From: Podocnemis expansa
Taxonomy: Eukaryota; Chordata; Testudines; Podocnemididae
Length of the DNA: 64,000 nucleotides
Assembly (NCBI GenBank): GCA_007922195.1
Contig: ML681989.1
Span: 44,332,187-44,396,186 of the forward strand
Direction of reading: 5' to 3'
This document shows, piece after piece, positions 1 through 11,839 of this stretch; positions within the stretch are counted from its first letter, which is position 1; each line of letters begins with the position of its first letter. The notes beneath the pieces were generated by a model. It had not been told where the DNA came from, searched no databases, and saw only the letters and a program-made list of their open reading frames with translations. The position numbers and the translations under genes were made by a program.

Positions 1-374
1 CACCCCCCCGCCCCACCCACACACCGCCGGCAGGAGCGTTGGCGCGGGGATTCTGCGTTGGCGCGCACTCCGGCCCCAGCAGCAGCGGTCTCCAGCCGCG
101 TGCCGGGGCCGCGCCCCCAGGGTTGGGGGCGGGGGGGGGCTTTAAAGCCCCCGGGGTGAGGTGCCCCCCCGCCGTCTCATGGTGGGTGCCTGCAATTCCC
201 CTCCCCAGGCGGAATAGCATGTCCACACTGTGGACGTGCTATTTCGCTGCCTTATTTCGAGGACAAAGTTTTTTGTCCTCGAAATAAGTTGTTTCAAAAT
301 AATATGTTATTTCAAAACAGCTTATTTCGAAACCTCTTGTTTCAAAACAAGCCCTCCCCGTGTGAACATAGCCC
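1..374. mobile_element. Harbinger-type MITE of the TTTCGAAATAA family, truncated by window edge
   Basis: The right end is GTGTGAACATAGCCC, the complement of the GGGCTATGTTCACAC terminus shared by other copies. The inner part is a GC-rich core (1-210). It is followed by repeated TTTCGAAATAA-type words and a strong hairpin with arms at 251-267 and 272-288. The same hairpin occurs in reverse in the copy at 51159-51938, so both belong to one subfamily. The left end lies outside the window. Confidence 0.75.
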
Positions 375-657
375 TAGAGTCAATAACAAGGCAGCATGGA
401 CAGAGCTAATAAAGAAACCTCCTTTGGTAAGTTTGGAGCCAGCAGCAAGCATACTTATATATTCTCTATCACTGTGGCAATGAATTTATTAAAGATCACC
501 ACACTATTGCCACCCAGGTGGTGGTGTGAAACCAAACACTTTTTAACATTAGATATATCTACAAAAAGGATGAAAGACAAAAGAAGAGGAGACCCTGAAG
601 GAAATCAACTGTCTAGTAACAGAAGAGGGAGAAACAAGAGATCTTGAAGCCCAAAGG
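375..657. other. Intronic sequence, no feature recognised
   Basis: AT-rich single-copy-looking sequence between two MITEs. Only short chance reading frames are present. Confidence 0.6.
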
Positions 658-1500
658 CAGGGGTGTCAAACTCACCCAACATAGGGGGCCATACTAGAGG
701 ATAGGACACCTGTCACAGGCCATGTGTCCAAAAGGGCTTCCAAACCCTTTCCCTTGCCATGTTCAGAGTGGCATGGGCTCCATTTTCTCCTCCTCTCCCC
801 TCCCTTGCAGGCTCTCCCATACCTTCCCTTTTCCCTACCCTGTGGGCTCCCCTTTGCCATGCTGGCTCCCTGACCGCTGTTCTCCTATTGTGCAGGTCCT
901 GGACACCCTTTCCCCTGCTTGGCTGCTCCCAGACCCACCTTCTCCTTCCCCTTCCACTTTGCCTACCATTCTAGCAGCAAGCAAACAGTCTATCACAACC
1001 ACAGGCAGGCTGGATTCCTGCCTCCCCTTCTGGCACCCACTCACTATCAGTCATTCAGCATAGTGGTCTTTGGTTGGCTCAGTTCTGGCTGGCCTTTAAT
1101 AGGCTCATTCCCACTTGGGTCCCAGGCACTTTTTCTTTTTCTTGATGATTTGTGCATGCCAGCTGACTGACAGGGAACAATTCGGGTGGGGAGATGGTGC
1201 AGTGGCTCTCTAGAAGCCCACCCAGCCTGCTGTGACTGAGACTCTGATTAGTAGGCAGCCTACAGCAGAGCTGAGCCCAGCTTGGCTGGAGTGCTTCCCT
1301 TGTTCCCCTGTGTTCTCACTCACTCACATGATTTGAGTCACAATCATGCTTAAACCGGCTCTGCCAGTGGCAGCCTGTGTTTGTTGATTGCTGCTGCTGG
1401 AGAGAGCTCCCAGGTGCAGCACAGGCAGCAGCTCCAGGTGCTGGATTGGTGCTGTTAGCGGGCCAGGTTTGGCCCATGGGCCATAAGTTTGGTACCCCTG
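658..1500. mobile_element. hAT-type MITE with degenerate 8-bp TSD
   Basis: The terminal inverted repeats are CAGGGGTGTCAAACTCA at the left and the complement of CAGGGGTACCAAACTTATGG at the right. Flanking 8-mers CCCAAAGG (650-657) and CTCTAAGG (1501-1508) match at 6 of 8 positions, as expected for an old hAT insertion. The interior is pyrimidine- and GC-rich with no convincing coding sequence. Confidence 0.75.
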
Positions 1501-1508
1501 CTCTAAGG

Positions 1509-3423
1509 TGAGAACATTTAGAGAAGAAGGAAGCAGTCTCTAGAACCGAACACAGCAGAGAACATGAAAAGAAAAGTGGTCTGGTTAGCTTTGACAAAGG
1601 AAAGATCATTAATTACATTAGTGAGGTCAGTTTCAGTTTAGTAGAAAGGATAGAATTCAGACTAGGCTGACAATGAAAGTTAAAGGAAAGGAAATGAAAG
1701 TAGTTCAAGTAGAGTGAGTTCAAAAAAGTTGAAGGTAAATGAAATGAGGAAAATGAGGTAAAGGAGAGAGAGAGAGAGAGCATTGAGGCTCAAAAGATTT
1801 CCTGAGCAAAGAATAGTATGGCTGAAAACAAAGGGCTCCAGACAAAACAGTTGGTGATGAATGATGGAAGAATATACAGTTAGAGGGGGCATCTAGAGGA
1901 CAGGTCCAAGGTTTCAAGTCAGAAAACAAGTGGGAGACTTTGGCTTTGGACATCAGCAGAATAAGGAGGACAGAAGAATCGATGCAGGAAGGGACAGACA
2001 AGTGAAAAGAAGAAATTCTGTCAGACGTTACTGATTTTAACTTTGAAAGAAAGTTGCAAGAGCCTGAGAAAAAAGGTAAAAGGGGCTGAAATTCATTGGA
2101 GATGAGGATGTGAACAGGAAAAATTAGAGAACAGCTGAAATGGATGAAGGGCTAGGAAGGGCAGATATGGATTTTCTGACAACAAACAAGGATGACATGA
2201 GCAAATATATAGTGGAGAAAGCTATGATTCTATGATTCTAAGCTGTAGGACTTCCCTCAGAGGTGCTCAGCAGATGGGCAGCAGAAATGGAGATACAAAT
2301 GATGGGAGAGGCGAGGCTTTGGATACTGAAAGATAGCTCTGGATCTCTGTGATTGTCAATATATATTTCTACTTGTTTTATTTAGTACAACTGAACCAAT
2401 GCTGTTGTTACAAACCAGAGGAGCACCCAGAAGCACTGGAATGATGGGGAGCAAAACCCTTTGGCATCAAAGATGGTACTGCATGCGTTTGAGAGAGAGA
2501 GAGACCGAGCAACTGACCCAGCCAACCACCCTCTGGATTTACCACTACCTGAACTGACTTGGTCCATCTCAATTTGTCATCTGACTAATATGACACCACA
2601 AGGACTTGGACGCCTTGTACTTTGTGTTCTACTTTGATGTACAGACAATGAATGAAGTACCAAACATTCTGCGGATAAAATGCACTGTGGCAAAAAGATG
2701 AAGGAATTTTAATGACTGGTCCTCAGATGAAAAGAATCAGTGAAAAATATCCAGCTGTGCTAAAATGCCTTCAGATTACTATTATGCAGTTGATGCATGC
2801 AATAGGTATCTCTTAGTGCTGGAAAGAAAATGAAAATAATTATGAAACAGCAGTCTTCTTGGCAAAATACCAATGAAGTGCACTTTTCAATCGTAAGGAA
2901 AATGTTGGACCATGGAAATAATGTCAAGTAGAACAAAATATATGCTACTGAAAATTCTCAGCACTGTTATTGGAAGACTATAACTCAAATGTAAAATCCC
3001 ACAGAGGAAACTTAAAAAAAAAAAATCAGCGATTACAAAAATGATCAATTTTATATATATATTACATATTTCTATGAAATTTATATAATACATACATTTT
3101 TGTTATATTTTGTGGGGGTAATATAAAATTGATGTATACAATATACCAGATATATAATATACAGAGTTATATTATTGAGTTATCAGTAGGGGTCAGGATT
3201 CCACTGAAATATGTACTGAAAGCAGGAATCAAATTCTATTTTTCACACTTGAATGACTTCATTTAGTCCCCACATTGAACACAACAACTCTTTCACAGAA
3301 AAATTAATTTTTAATGCAAATTTTAAGTAAAATATGTACTTATGTTGCAGAGGAAAGATCTTTAAGTGTTCTACCTTTCCAAAATCTTGATCTGTATTTT
3401 TATTTCTCTGTCTTTTCCTAGCT
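1509..3423. other. Intronic sequence with minor low-complexity tracts
   Basis: This stretch holds a short (GA)n run near 1768-1780 and TATGATTCTATGATTCTA at 2223-2240, which resembles a CR1 3' tail but without a recognisable CR1 body. AT-rich sequence follows from 2820. Nothing else is recognised. Confidence 0.5.
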
Positions 3424-3755
3424 CAGGGGTCAGCAACCCAAAAGATAAGAAGAGCTATTTAAAAACAATTCTTTCAATAACCAAGTATTTTGAGAGCTGT
3501 AATGGGTGTAGCCTCCTGGTGGGGGATGGAGGGAGCTGGGCCAGGGCGTCTGCTACAGGGCCCCTGGCCAGTGGGTGTGGGAGCCTAGAACCAGCAACGG
3601 TTCCCAGCAGGGTCTCCCAGTGGTGGTGGGGATCCTGGAGCCAGGCATGTGGCACCCGCAAGGTCCCCTGGTGGCAGGGTGCGGCCCAGAGCCGCAAGGA
3701 AGCAGCTGAAGAGCCACATGTGGCTCCGGGGTCACAGGTTGCAATAATCCTCTAA
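3424..3755. repeat. hAT-like GC-rich dispersed repeat
   Basis: It starts CAGGGGTCAGCAACCC and ends with a GAGCCACATGTGGCTCC-type segment. The same architecture (GGGTTGGCAACCCAAAAGATAA, a GGTGTAGC.TC.TGGTGGGGG core and a GAGCCGCATG end) occurs at 62264-62562. The TSD is not clear. Confidence 0.6.
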
Positions 3756-4429
3756 CCCGGGACCACACATCACAGACGCAAATTAACACTAATTCACAAT
3801 TTTAATTTAAAACTGCACTTTCTCACATTGTCCTTGAACACTGAGTTTATTTTAAAGAAATAAAAAACAAATTACAATTTTGGATGTCTCAGGGCAATCA
3901 CATCTTTTAAATATCCATCTATTAATCATAAGCTTTAGATCAGAGATTGGCTGTGATCAGATCCATATGAATTGTTACTACAGGTAGCAAATACAGATTA
4001 ACTGCTTCTATAGTAGCTAATACAGTAAGAAGGATAGAAAGTATGTAAACTAAAAGGGCATGTCTACATTTAAAGCAGAAATCAAATTGACTGTCATCAA
4101 TTTGAATTCTGTTAAGTGCATGGAGTTGCCTGCTTTCATCAATTCGAAGTGAGGCACTCCTCACTTCAAATTGATGAAAGCTGACTTTGAATTAGTCAAA
4201 CCTCATTTGACTTCAAAGTCAGGGTCAATTCAAAGTGCATAATTCTAATTGACATAATGTGGACATGTCAATTTGAATTACTCACTTTGAATGGACTGCA
4301 TTTTGCCCTTCTCTTTCCCATGGTGCTTGGCACCAGGAAGGGCAAGTGTTCATAGGCACTGTGCCCTTCCCCCACACTTGGTGGCCCTACAGACACATGG
4401 CAGGCAAGTGGCCATGGCTGAGGCACGTG

Positions 4430-5972
4430 CCAGTCCCCAGTGCAGGCACCGACTGGGCATCTGGGGGCATCAGGAGGTCCTCTGCCTCCTCTCCATTTGA
4501 GGCAGAGAGGACATCCTGTCTCAGTTGCGGGCAATTCACTGCAACCAGGCAATATATCAGGACATTGCTGAGGAACTCACTGCCCAGGGCCACCCCCAGA
4601 CCATGGAGCAAATCCGGATCAAAATAAAGGCCCTTTGCCAGGACTGTGCCCGGGTGCGGGAGGCGAGGCGGCTCTGGGAGGCCAGAGCGGGGAGGCACAT
4701 GCCCCCATTTTGAGGAAAGGGATCAGTTCCTCAGCAAGGAACCCTCCAGGCTACCTTCCACCACAGTGGAGAGCAGCAACGTGTCCACTGTGTCCACTGC
4801 TGAAGAGGGGGAAGCAGCAGACACTGACATCCCCGTGGAGGTCAATGTCAGCAGCCCAACATCGGAGCCACCCCCTGTCTGCATGGCAGGTCCCAGCCCT
4901 GAGCTGTTCCGCAGCACAGAGGAGGCACCCACATCCCCGGTGGTGCTGGAGGAGGAGGGCGCCATCACGGAGGGAGACCCTGGAGAGGGCATGTCCCGCT
5001 GGACAATGCCGAGATCTGTGGGTAAGTGGCCCCCTTCTTCCTCCATGCAGCGATGGCAGCACCTCCCTATCACAGGGAGGGTGGGTGGATACGGCCTGGG
5101 GGCAGGCAGGGTCCCAGACACGGAGGGGGCACAGAGGCTGTCCCATGGGGACAGCGCTGGGGACCCCTGTGGCATGGTGGAAGCTCAGTCGAGCAGTGTG
5201 GGGACATGTGAGCAGGAGAAACAGAGGAACCAGAAATGGCAGCACCAGGCAGACAGCATTCAGCTCAGGCTGCTGGCATGTGGCCTCGGGACATGCTCCG
5301 AGATCAGTGCAGGGCTGAGTGTTGCTCACCACAGTGGGCGCCATGCCTGACCCGGGCAGCACAACACAGCCAGGTGTACCTTAGGGGCTCTGTCCTTCAG
5401 GACATGGAGTGGGAGGCATAGGGACAGCCAGAGCACAGCTGCTTGCTTCTGTCAGCCCACACACAGCACTAGCTAGGCAGCTGCTGGGACTAATGGTGGT
5501 CTCTCTTGTCTCCCTGTAACAGCTCATCAGGGCCACCAACGCCCCACCTCAACGAGCCCACCAGCCACCACCAGGTGCAGGAGGAGGACACGCCAAACCT
5601 GGGATGTCCTCTTCCTGGAAGTCATCCACCTGGGACAGGGGGCCAAGGAGGGTGTGCAGGCATGGCGGGGCAGGTGTCAGCCCACCGGAGAGCTGCCCTC
5701 CACCTGCTGCACAACAGGCTGTTGATCTGGAGGGGCACCACACCATTGCCCATGAGCAGCAGAGCCAGGCCTTGGTGACCATCGGGATAGCCCTCCAGGG
5801 CATGGCAGCCAGCCTGAGTCAGCTGGTGGACCATTTTATTCCCCTTGCTGCCCAGGAAGCCCCACCCAGAGACCCCCATGTCTTTCGTCACCGGCATCCC
5901 CGTACCCAGGGTGGCTGCAGGGAAGGCCGAGGGGAAGCCCCCCCATGGGACTGGGACTCCCTCCCATCCTGA
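4430..5972 (+). pseudogene. Myb/SANT-like accessory protein of the Harbinger element, broken
   Basis: Residues such as QAIYQDIAEELTAQGH and QTMEQIRIKIKALCQD (4540-4650) match the trihelix Myb/SANT-like DNA-binding domain that accompanies Harbinger transposases. The domain's beginning (WGHQEVLCLLSI, 4464-4497) is in the same frame but is cut by a TGA at 4498-4500, probably a former tryptophan. A frameshift near 4660-4700 moves the frame to one reading FEERDQFLSKEPS and then an acidic linker up to 5021. An apparent intron (5022-5522) leads to a basic segment (RRRTRQTW) at about 5578-5601. After another frame change comes a helical tail (IALQGMAASLSQLVDHF, 5789-5839) typical of these proteins. 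The exact start is not determinable. Confidence 0.72.
5022..5522 (+). other. Predicted intron within the Myb/SANT-like gene
   Basis: A consensus donor, G|GTAAGT at 5021-5027, and an acceptor with a pyrimidine tract ending CTGTAACAG at 5522 bracket 501 bp. Joining the flanks keeps the acidic linker in frame with the basic RRRTRQTW segment. The reading frame across the intron has no family similarity. Confidence 0.55.
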
Positions 5973-6231
5973 CCCTTAAAATGACCCATATCCCCAGTTC
6001 TCTCCCAAGTCCCCCCTTCTCCCAGTTCTCCCCCAAGTCCCCCCCCACTCCCAGTTCTGAAAGCCCCTCCCTGTCCTCAAACCTCCCCCCCATCCCATTT
6101 AAATGAAACAATCGTCTATGTTCATGTCTCTATTTATTTGGGGATGGGGGGGTTAGGGTGGTGCAAAAGTGTGTGGGGGAGGCATGTGTGGGGTGGGGCT
6201 GGTGAGGGCATCTGGTGGCAGGCCCAGATCC

Positions 6232-7505
6232 TCAGGACTCCTCCACAAGAAACATGTCCTTGAGTGCCTCGTGGATGATATGTGCTCTTTGCTGCGCCTG
6301 CTCTGGCTGCTGCCTAGCTCCTGGCTGCTGGAAATGTGCAGTGAATTGTTTGGCCTCAGCCTCCCAGACGGTTGGGACTCCGACGCCCTGCAGTTCATAG
6401 AGGTTATTCAGGGCCACACAGACACCGATGACCTCTGGAAGGGTCTCCTCCGGATGGTGGAGGCGCATTAGAAGGCACCACCATCTGGCTTTGAGCCTCC
6501 AAAATCTGCACTCCACTACTTGGCAACAGTTTTCAGTCTCCTGTTAAAAACTTCCTTGCCTGGATCAGAGTGGCCTGCATATGGCTTCATAAGCCATGGC
6601 AAGAGAGGGTAGCCAGCATCCCGCACAACAAGGAGGGGCACCTGCACATCCCCAACGGGCATGTCATGTTGTGGGAGGAAGGTTCCCACCTACATTTGCC
6701 TGTGCAGCAATGAGTTCCACAGCATGCAGGCATCGTGTGCCCTCCCTGACCAGCCGACATAGATGTTTGTGAAGAGGCCCTGGTGATCAACCAGGGCCTG
6801 CAGGAGCATGGAGAAGTATCCCTTGCAGTTCTGGTACTCTGTGCTTCGGTGCAGTGGGGCTAGGATGGGAATATGAGTGGCATCAAGGATGCCCACGCAG
6901 TTGGGGAATCTGAGGGCACGGAGTCCATGCAGGGTCTCTTGCAGGTTTCCAGGAGTGACCAGGCAGGGTAGCAGGACCTTATTGATTGCCCTGTTGACCT
7001 GCAGGAGAATAGCCCTCACTTTGGCCTTCCCAACTCCGAACTGGTGTGCCATTGATCAGTAGGTGTCCGGGGTGGCCATCTGCCACAGGGCGATGGCCAC
7101 TATCTTGTCCACGGGCATGGTGTGTCTAAGATGGGTGTCCATTCTCTGCAGCTATGGGTCTAGCTCATGGACCAGCTCCAGGAATGTCTGCTTCTTCATA
7201 CGGAAGTTCTGCTTCCATTGCTTGTCGTCCCAAGTGGTCAAGACAACAGGGTGCCGCCAGTCAGTGCTGGTTTCCCGTAGCCAGATGCCACAGGGCATGG
7301 AGGGCAGCAGGGTGGCTGCAGCACCAGGCAGGGCCAGGGTGGTGGCGGTGCTGGTGCCTGCCTCTGTGCTGCCAGGGTCTAGTAAGACCATGCTCGAGGC
7401 AACCAGAGCACTGGTCGACTGTGCGCGTGGTGGGTGTCTCAGCAGCAAACTGCAGGAGCTGGGCTCGGTGCATGACCAGTTTTCTCTGCCTCTTGCCAGC
7501 CACAA
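6232..7505 (-). pseudogene. PIF/Harbinger DDE transposase (HARBI1-like), broken
   Basis: The frame reads through WDDKQWKQNFRMKKQTFLEL (7180-7240), a typical N-terminal motif, then HQFGVGKAKV (helix-turn-helix). The DDE nuclease follows: GILDATHIPI (first Asp), YVGWSGRAHDA (second Asp) and VVECRFWRLKARW (Glu, near 6485-6530). Conserved pieces PLLPWLMKPYAGH (about 6580-6620) and a C-terminal helical tail ending at 6232 complete the protein at roughly family length. In-frame stops occur at 7152-7154 (TAG), 7056-7058 (TGA) and 6690-6692 (TAG), and a frameshift lies near 6516-6530. The gene converges on the Myb/SANT-like gene. The N-terminus upstream of 7290 is low complexity and its start is uncertain. 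Confidence 0.87.
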
Positions 7506-7743
7506 TGGGCAGAGGGCTGAGGCAACATCCCACTTTTACATGATTGGCTGTGGCAGTGGCCCTCTTCTGTGGCCATCTGGCCACACCTCCCATGATGCCC
7601 CCCTCCACTTTGAATTGGCAAATCCAGTCCATGGACATGCCAATTCGAACTGAAGTTTCTGGTGTGGCCATAATTATTAATTCAAATTGACTAATTCAAA
7701 TTCAGTAATTCGAATTGAAATGCCAAGTGTAGACATAGCGAAA

Positions 7744-8080
7744 GCGAACAGTACCCCAGCAAAGTAAGTAATGGCGTGGGGGTGTTATAAAACTTTTACT
7801 GCCATTTGTTTGTGCTAACCAGTATTCATTAGTGGTAGAGTCAGAAGTGAGTCATCCAGGTTTCCCTGAACCCAAGGCAATCAAAATTTGTTTGTATACC
7901 ACCCTCTGAGTTTACATGTCTGACATAGGATGGGCCACATTACAAACTTGCAAGCCTCTCTGATATGTGCAAATGAATGACTGAATGAATGACAAGTAGC
8001 ATGGAAGGAAACATTATGCCTATAATACTGTTTTCTATCAGCAAAGACAATCAAGAATGACTGGTAAACCTTAAGGAAGT
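7744..8080. other. Intronic sequence, nothing recognised
   Basis: Ordinary intronic sequence between the Harbinger element and a degraded foldback half. Confidence 0.5.
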
Positions 8081-8193
8081 TAAAACAAGAGTCCTGTGGC
8101 ATCTTAAACACTAACAAATTTCTTTGAGTATAAGAAAAGTACACTGATTTGAGTATGTTGTGGGCTCCAAGCTACTTTGTCAGATGAAGCACC
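8081..8193 (-). repeat. Foldback family, degraded half copy
   Basis: It carries the family signature ACAAGAGTCCTGTGGCATC, then AACACTAACAAATTTCTTTG and CTTTGTCAGATG. The ribozyme-like core is degraded, reading CTGACAA on the minus strand. No inverted second half follows. Confidence 0.6.
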
Positions 8194-11100
8194 TTGAGAA
8201 AGTTGCAGCCAGGGGTTTCCAAGTGTTGTTGTCAGAGCTTTCCTCTGCACAGCCCTGCTGACACATTCTGGTTCATTAGATGGTAGGGCCTTGGACACAC
8301 ACTTCCAGGAACTGAACACTTGGAATACATTTAGCTTCTCCACATCCACCCCACATCTAGGTACCTGACGACAACTGGGTCTGGTACAGCTGGATTTAGC
8401 AAAGGGCTTCCTGTGTATTCTCCCCCTGAACCTCCAGGACACCTGTTCTAGGCTAGCCATAATTAAGCCCTAAATAAAGAGCAGAAGTTGATTCTTGAAT
8501 ATGTTACATTTTCAAGGGATTTTAAAGTTGTCGAATTTGACACTACTCACTATTTCAGCATGTAAAACTGGACAGGCTTTGATGAATTTGGGTATCTGAG
8601 TGCTGGAACAAATCCATGACAAACATTCATATTGCAATGTCCCAATAAGGGGGGAGGGGAAAGAGAAAGAGAGGGCACTTCCTGTCATCTGGGGGTTGGA
8701 ATTTTCAGATGATGAGCCCTGTCATTAAAAGAAATGTTGGGGAGTGTATAAATAAATCCAGAATAAATCTAACTAGCAGATATCTAGCAAAACCATACAA
8801 ATACAAGATTTTATTATGCAGTTATTTAGATTCCCAAACCTCAGACAGCTAGGGTGATAAATTGTAAGACCTAGCCCAACACATTTTCAATTAAATGACT
8901 AAATTAATGTACAGACATTTAATTAAAGTTACACTATTTTTTCCAAATGTTAATTAAGATGCTATCTAAAATTAAATCTCTCCAAAGCCCCTTTTATATT
9001 TCAGCTGCTCATCTGATACAGATATAATTAAAATTCTGGGAAGTTCACCTAACCAAATACCACAAAAGAAAAAAAAAAGAAAAAAGAAAAAAGAAAAAAG
9101 AAACTGCAGCAATTTGAAAGACTGCTGTTAAATGGCAATCCTACAATTTTTGAAGTAGGAGGACAACACAAAACAGCCCCATAAACAGATCTAGGCTTTC
9201 ATAATTGCACAAACGTATTCATTCAGGATTGCGGGCCGCAAGCTTTTAAAAGTGGTCTTCCAGTAAAGGATAGGTAATTGATTAGACTAGGAAACAGAGG
9301 GCTAAATCCTGCTTGCCTTTATGTAAGTCTTACATTGAAGTAAACATGATGTCTTTCATGAGGAAGGCAAGCACATTTTGGCTCTTAATCCAAAAGCCGG
9401 ATACTGAAGGAACCATTTAGCTGTGAGGCAATTTTCCTCATCATGATTGGAATCTCTTCCTGGCAGCCTGAAACACCCTTTCTTCTTCTTCTTCTTCTAT
9501 GTCTTTGGTGGGACAGACCTGAACTGAGCTGAACTGATGGTGTGATATGTGAGGTGTTTTACCCCATGACAGAGAATATAAAATCATCAGGCCCATTTTA
9601 TTTGGCAGAACAAGTGAACACAAATGGGTGCCAGATACTGGTTGATCTCTAGAGAGAGCAGCATTTGGCTTATGGAGAACTCTAGCTCTTAGTGAATTAT
9701 TTATGGTCAAAGACAATTCTCCTAAGACAATTCTTGAGGAAAACAAATTAAATGGAGTCTTAATTGAAATACAATGCAAGACTAATTTTTAAATGATAAA
9801 AAGAAAAGCTAAATGAGGATTAGTATAACCACAAAATTCAAAACTGGATATTACAAAGCATTTGTTCATGGAGAAGTGTTCTGCTGGGTAGTTTTGTTTT
9901 TGCCCCTCTCTAATAGTAACACGTACACTTGTGTGCTTGCTAGATCACCAATATACAGAGATAGGAAACTTCTTTATGTGCCTGTGTTCCAGGAAATGAA
10001 ATGATTTCAAAAGTAATAGAGTGTATAGAGAATAAAATTGCCCTCTAAGGATAATGTCAAAGAACCAAAAAGGAAGGGAAAGAGCGACACAATTTCAAGA
10101 ACAGTAAATATTTTACTTCTTTGTAGGCAACAATACATGGAATTGAAAACCTATCAAACTTCCAAAGTAATTTTGCTTGCAAAAGACAGAGAAATGCATT
10201 CTGGTCAAATTGAGTTGCAAGTGCTTATATTTGGCCTGAACTCAGTGCTCTATGCCCACAAATATGGCCATACCTTTTGCTTTGTTTCTAGAACTCAAAG
10301 AGCAACTATGGAATGGAAGGTAAAAATACTCTGATCCTACCATTTTTCTATAGATTTCTCACATCCAACTCAACTTCAGACAGAAAGGCTGTAATATAGA
10401 GTTATCTTTGCTTCTGTAGAAATTAGGAACTTAAGAGATGTACCTACTAGCATAACATAATTAAGGTCAGTTCATGATCTGAAATCCAGGCAAATATTTA
10501 GACCCAAAGTTCATTTATAATTGTCCAAACTAAATCAGTGAATCTGAACAATCTCCTAATTTAGCTAAGAAGGGATTCAAATTTTGGACTTGACCTATAA
10601 ATCTCAGTTTTATGGCTTGCCTCATCACTATTTTAAACACATTTTCATATTTTAAAGAGTATGTAAAAATACAGAGTTGAAAACTGTCATGCAAGGTGAG
10701 GAATTAAATTATTAAACCATTTTATATGTAAATGTGCAAAGTGGAAAAGCAAACCAAAAACCTCTGGCATACTGAAGGATTACAAAAATTAAATTAAAAA
10801 AAAAAACTGTATACTCTCTGTCTTTGTCACATGACAGAGGGGCAACTTGCTCAGAAAATTCCATGGAGCTTGGATTGCAGAATAGGAAAGTCTTTCTCCT
10901 CTAGTGTGAATAGGTCTAGAGGTCAAATAGAAGTTATAGGGGAAATAATATGCCAAATGCATAGAGCCTGGGAATCTGATGAGCCCAACATAGCGTGTAA
11001 TAGCTGGGCTTCTATGACTTCCTACTTTCCCTCCCCCACAATGTGGGGGGGGGGGGGTCAAATACAATACCATATGGCCATCATCTCCCTTACTACAACA

Positions 11101-11839
11101 TTTTCATCTATGAAGACTAAGTACCCTGGAACGTATGGAAGGAAAGTTAATTTTGCAATTCATTCTATTAGCTAAAAACAGTAAATACATAAAAAGTTTG
11201 AATGTGTCAAAAACCCTGATCATCTTGAAAAGATGACATTCCAAAAAGTTAAATTTGTGACATCAGCTAAAATAGAAACCTCAAGAGACCATCTGTTTTT
11301 CAGAGCTTCTATGGCCTTGTTTAGAATCCAGCTGTATCTTTCACCAAACCTGACCCTGAGGGATTGCCAACGTGAAAAAGTTGTAATTCAACAGTACTGC
11401 CAACATCAAAAGCTTGTCTCTGTTGAGTGTCTCACTCCCTCAACATCTGCTTTTTCCTGAGAGAAGGATTGTCGGTGGGTTTTTCTTGTGTTTGGTTTGT
11501 GAATGGTTTTCTTTCTAATTTTTTTTTTAGAATCCTGATGCCACTGCAGAAGAAGAATAAGACAAGAAGAAACTGGCAGGAGGAGAAATGAAGGAAGCTT
11601 TGGAGGAAAGGAGAAAGAATCTTCAAGGAAACTGGGGGCAGGGAAAAGTAAAAAAGGAAAAAAAGAGAACTCAATGTGAGCAAGAAGAATTCAGTGGCTG
11701 CCATTATAACCACACCAATTTTTGTTTAGATAATTCAACACTTGCAGTATGCCCTATAATTCCTGATATTTAACAGAGAGTATGCCTATGTACACCTTTT
11801 ACTAAATATCTTTATGAGACATAATTGAAATAAGTTGGG
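8194..11839. other. Intronic sequence, mostly featureless
   Basis: AT-rich sequence with (AAAAAAG)-type tracts at 9069-9101, a (TTC)n tract at 9479-9497 and a G-run at 11045-11057. Short reading frames here have no recognisable motif. Confidence 0.5.

Larger units (their letters stand above)
4056..7740. mobile_element. PIF/Harbinger DNA transposon, full length but decayed
   Basis: The termini are GGGCATGTCTACAT (left) and the complement of CGCTATGTCTACAC (right). They are flanked by the 3-bp direct repeat AAA (4053-4055 and 7741-7743), the TSD length typical of Harbinger elements. Subterminal regions are rich in CAATTTGAATT-like words on both sides. The interior carries a plus-strand Myb/SANT-like gene and a convergent minus-strand DDE transposase, the usual two-gene Harbinger arrangement. 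Both genes contain disabling mutations, so this copy is not autonomous now. Confidence 0.88.

Noticed and set aside
4635..5362. Several 200-codon overlapping frames on both strands
   Set aside because: Only one frame at a time carries family similarity (Myb/SANT-like protein). The others are GC-driven shadows, and part of the region is the predicted intron.
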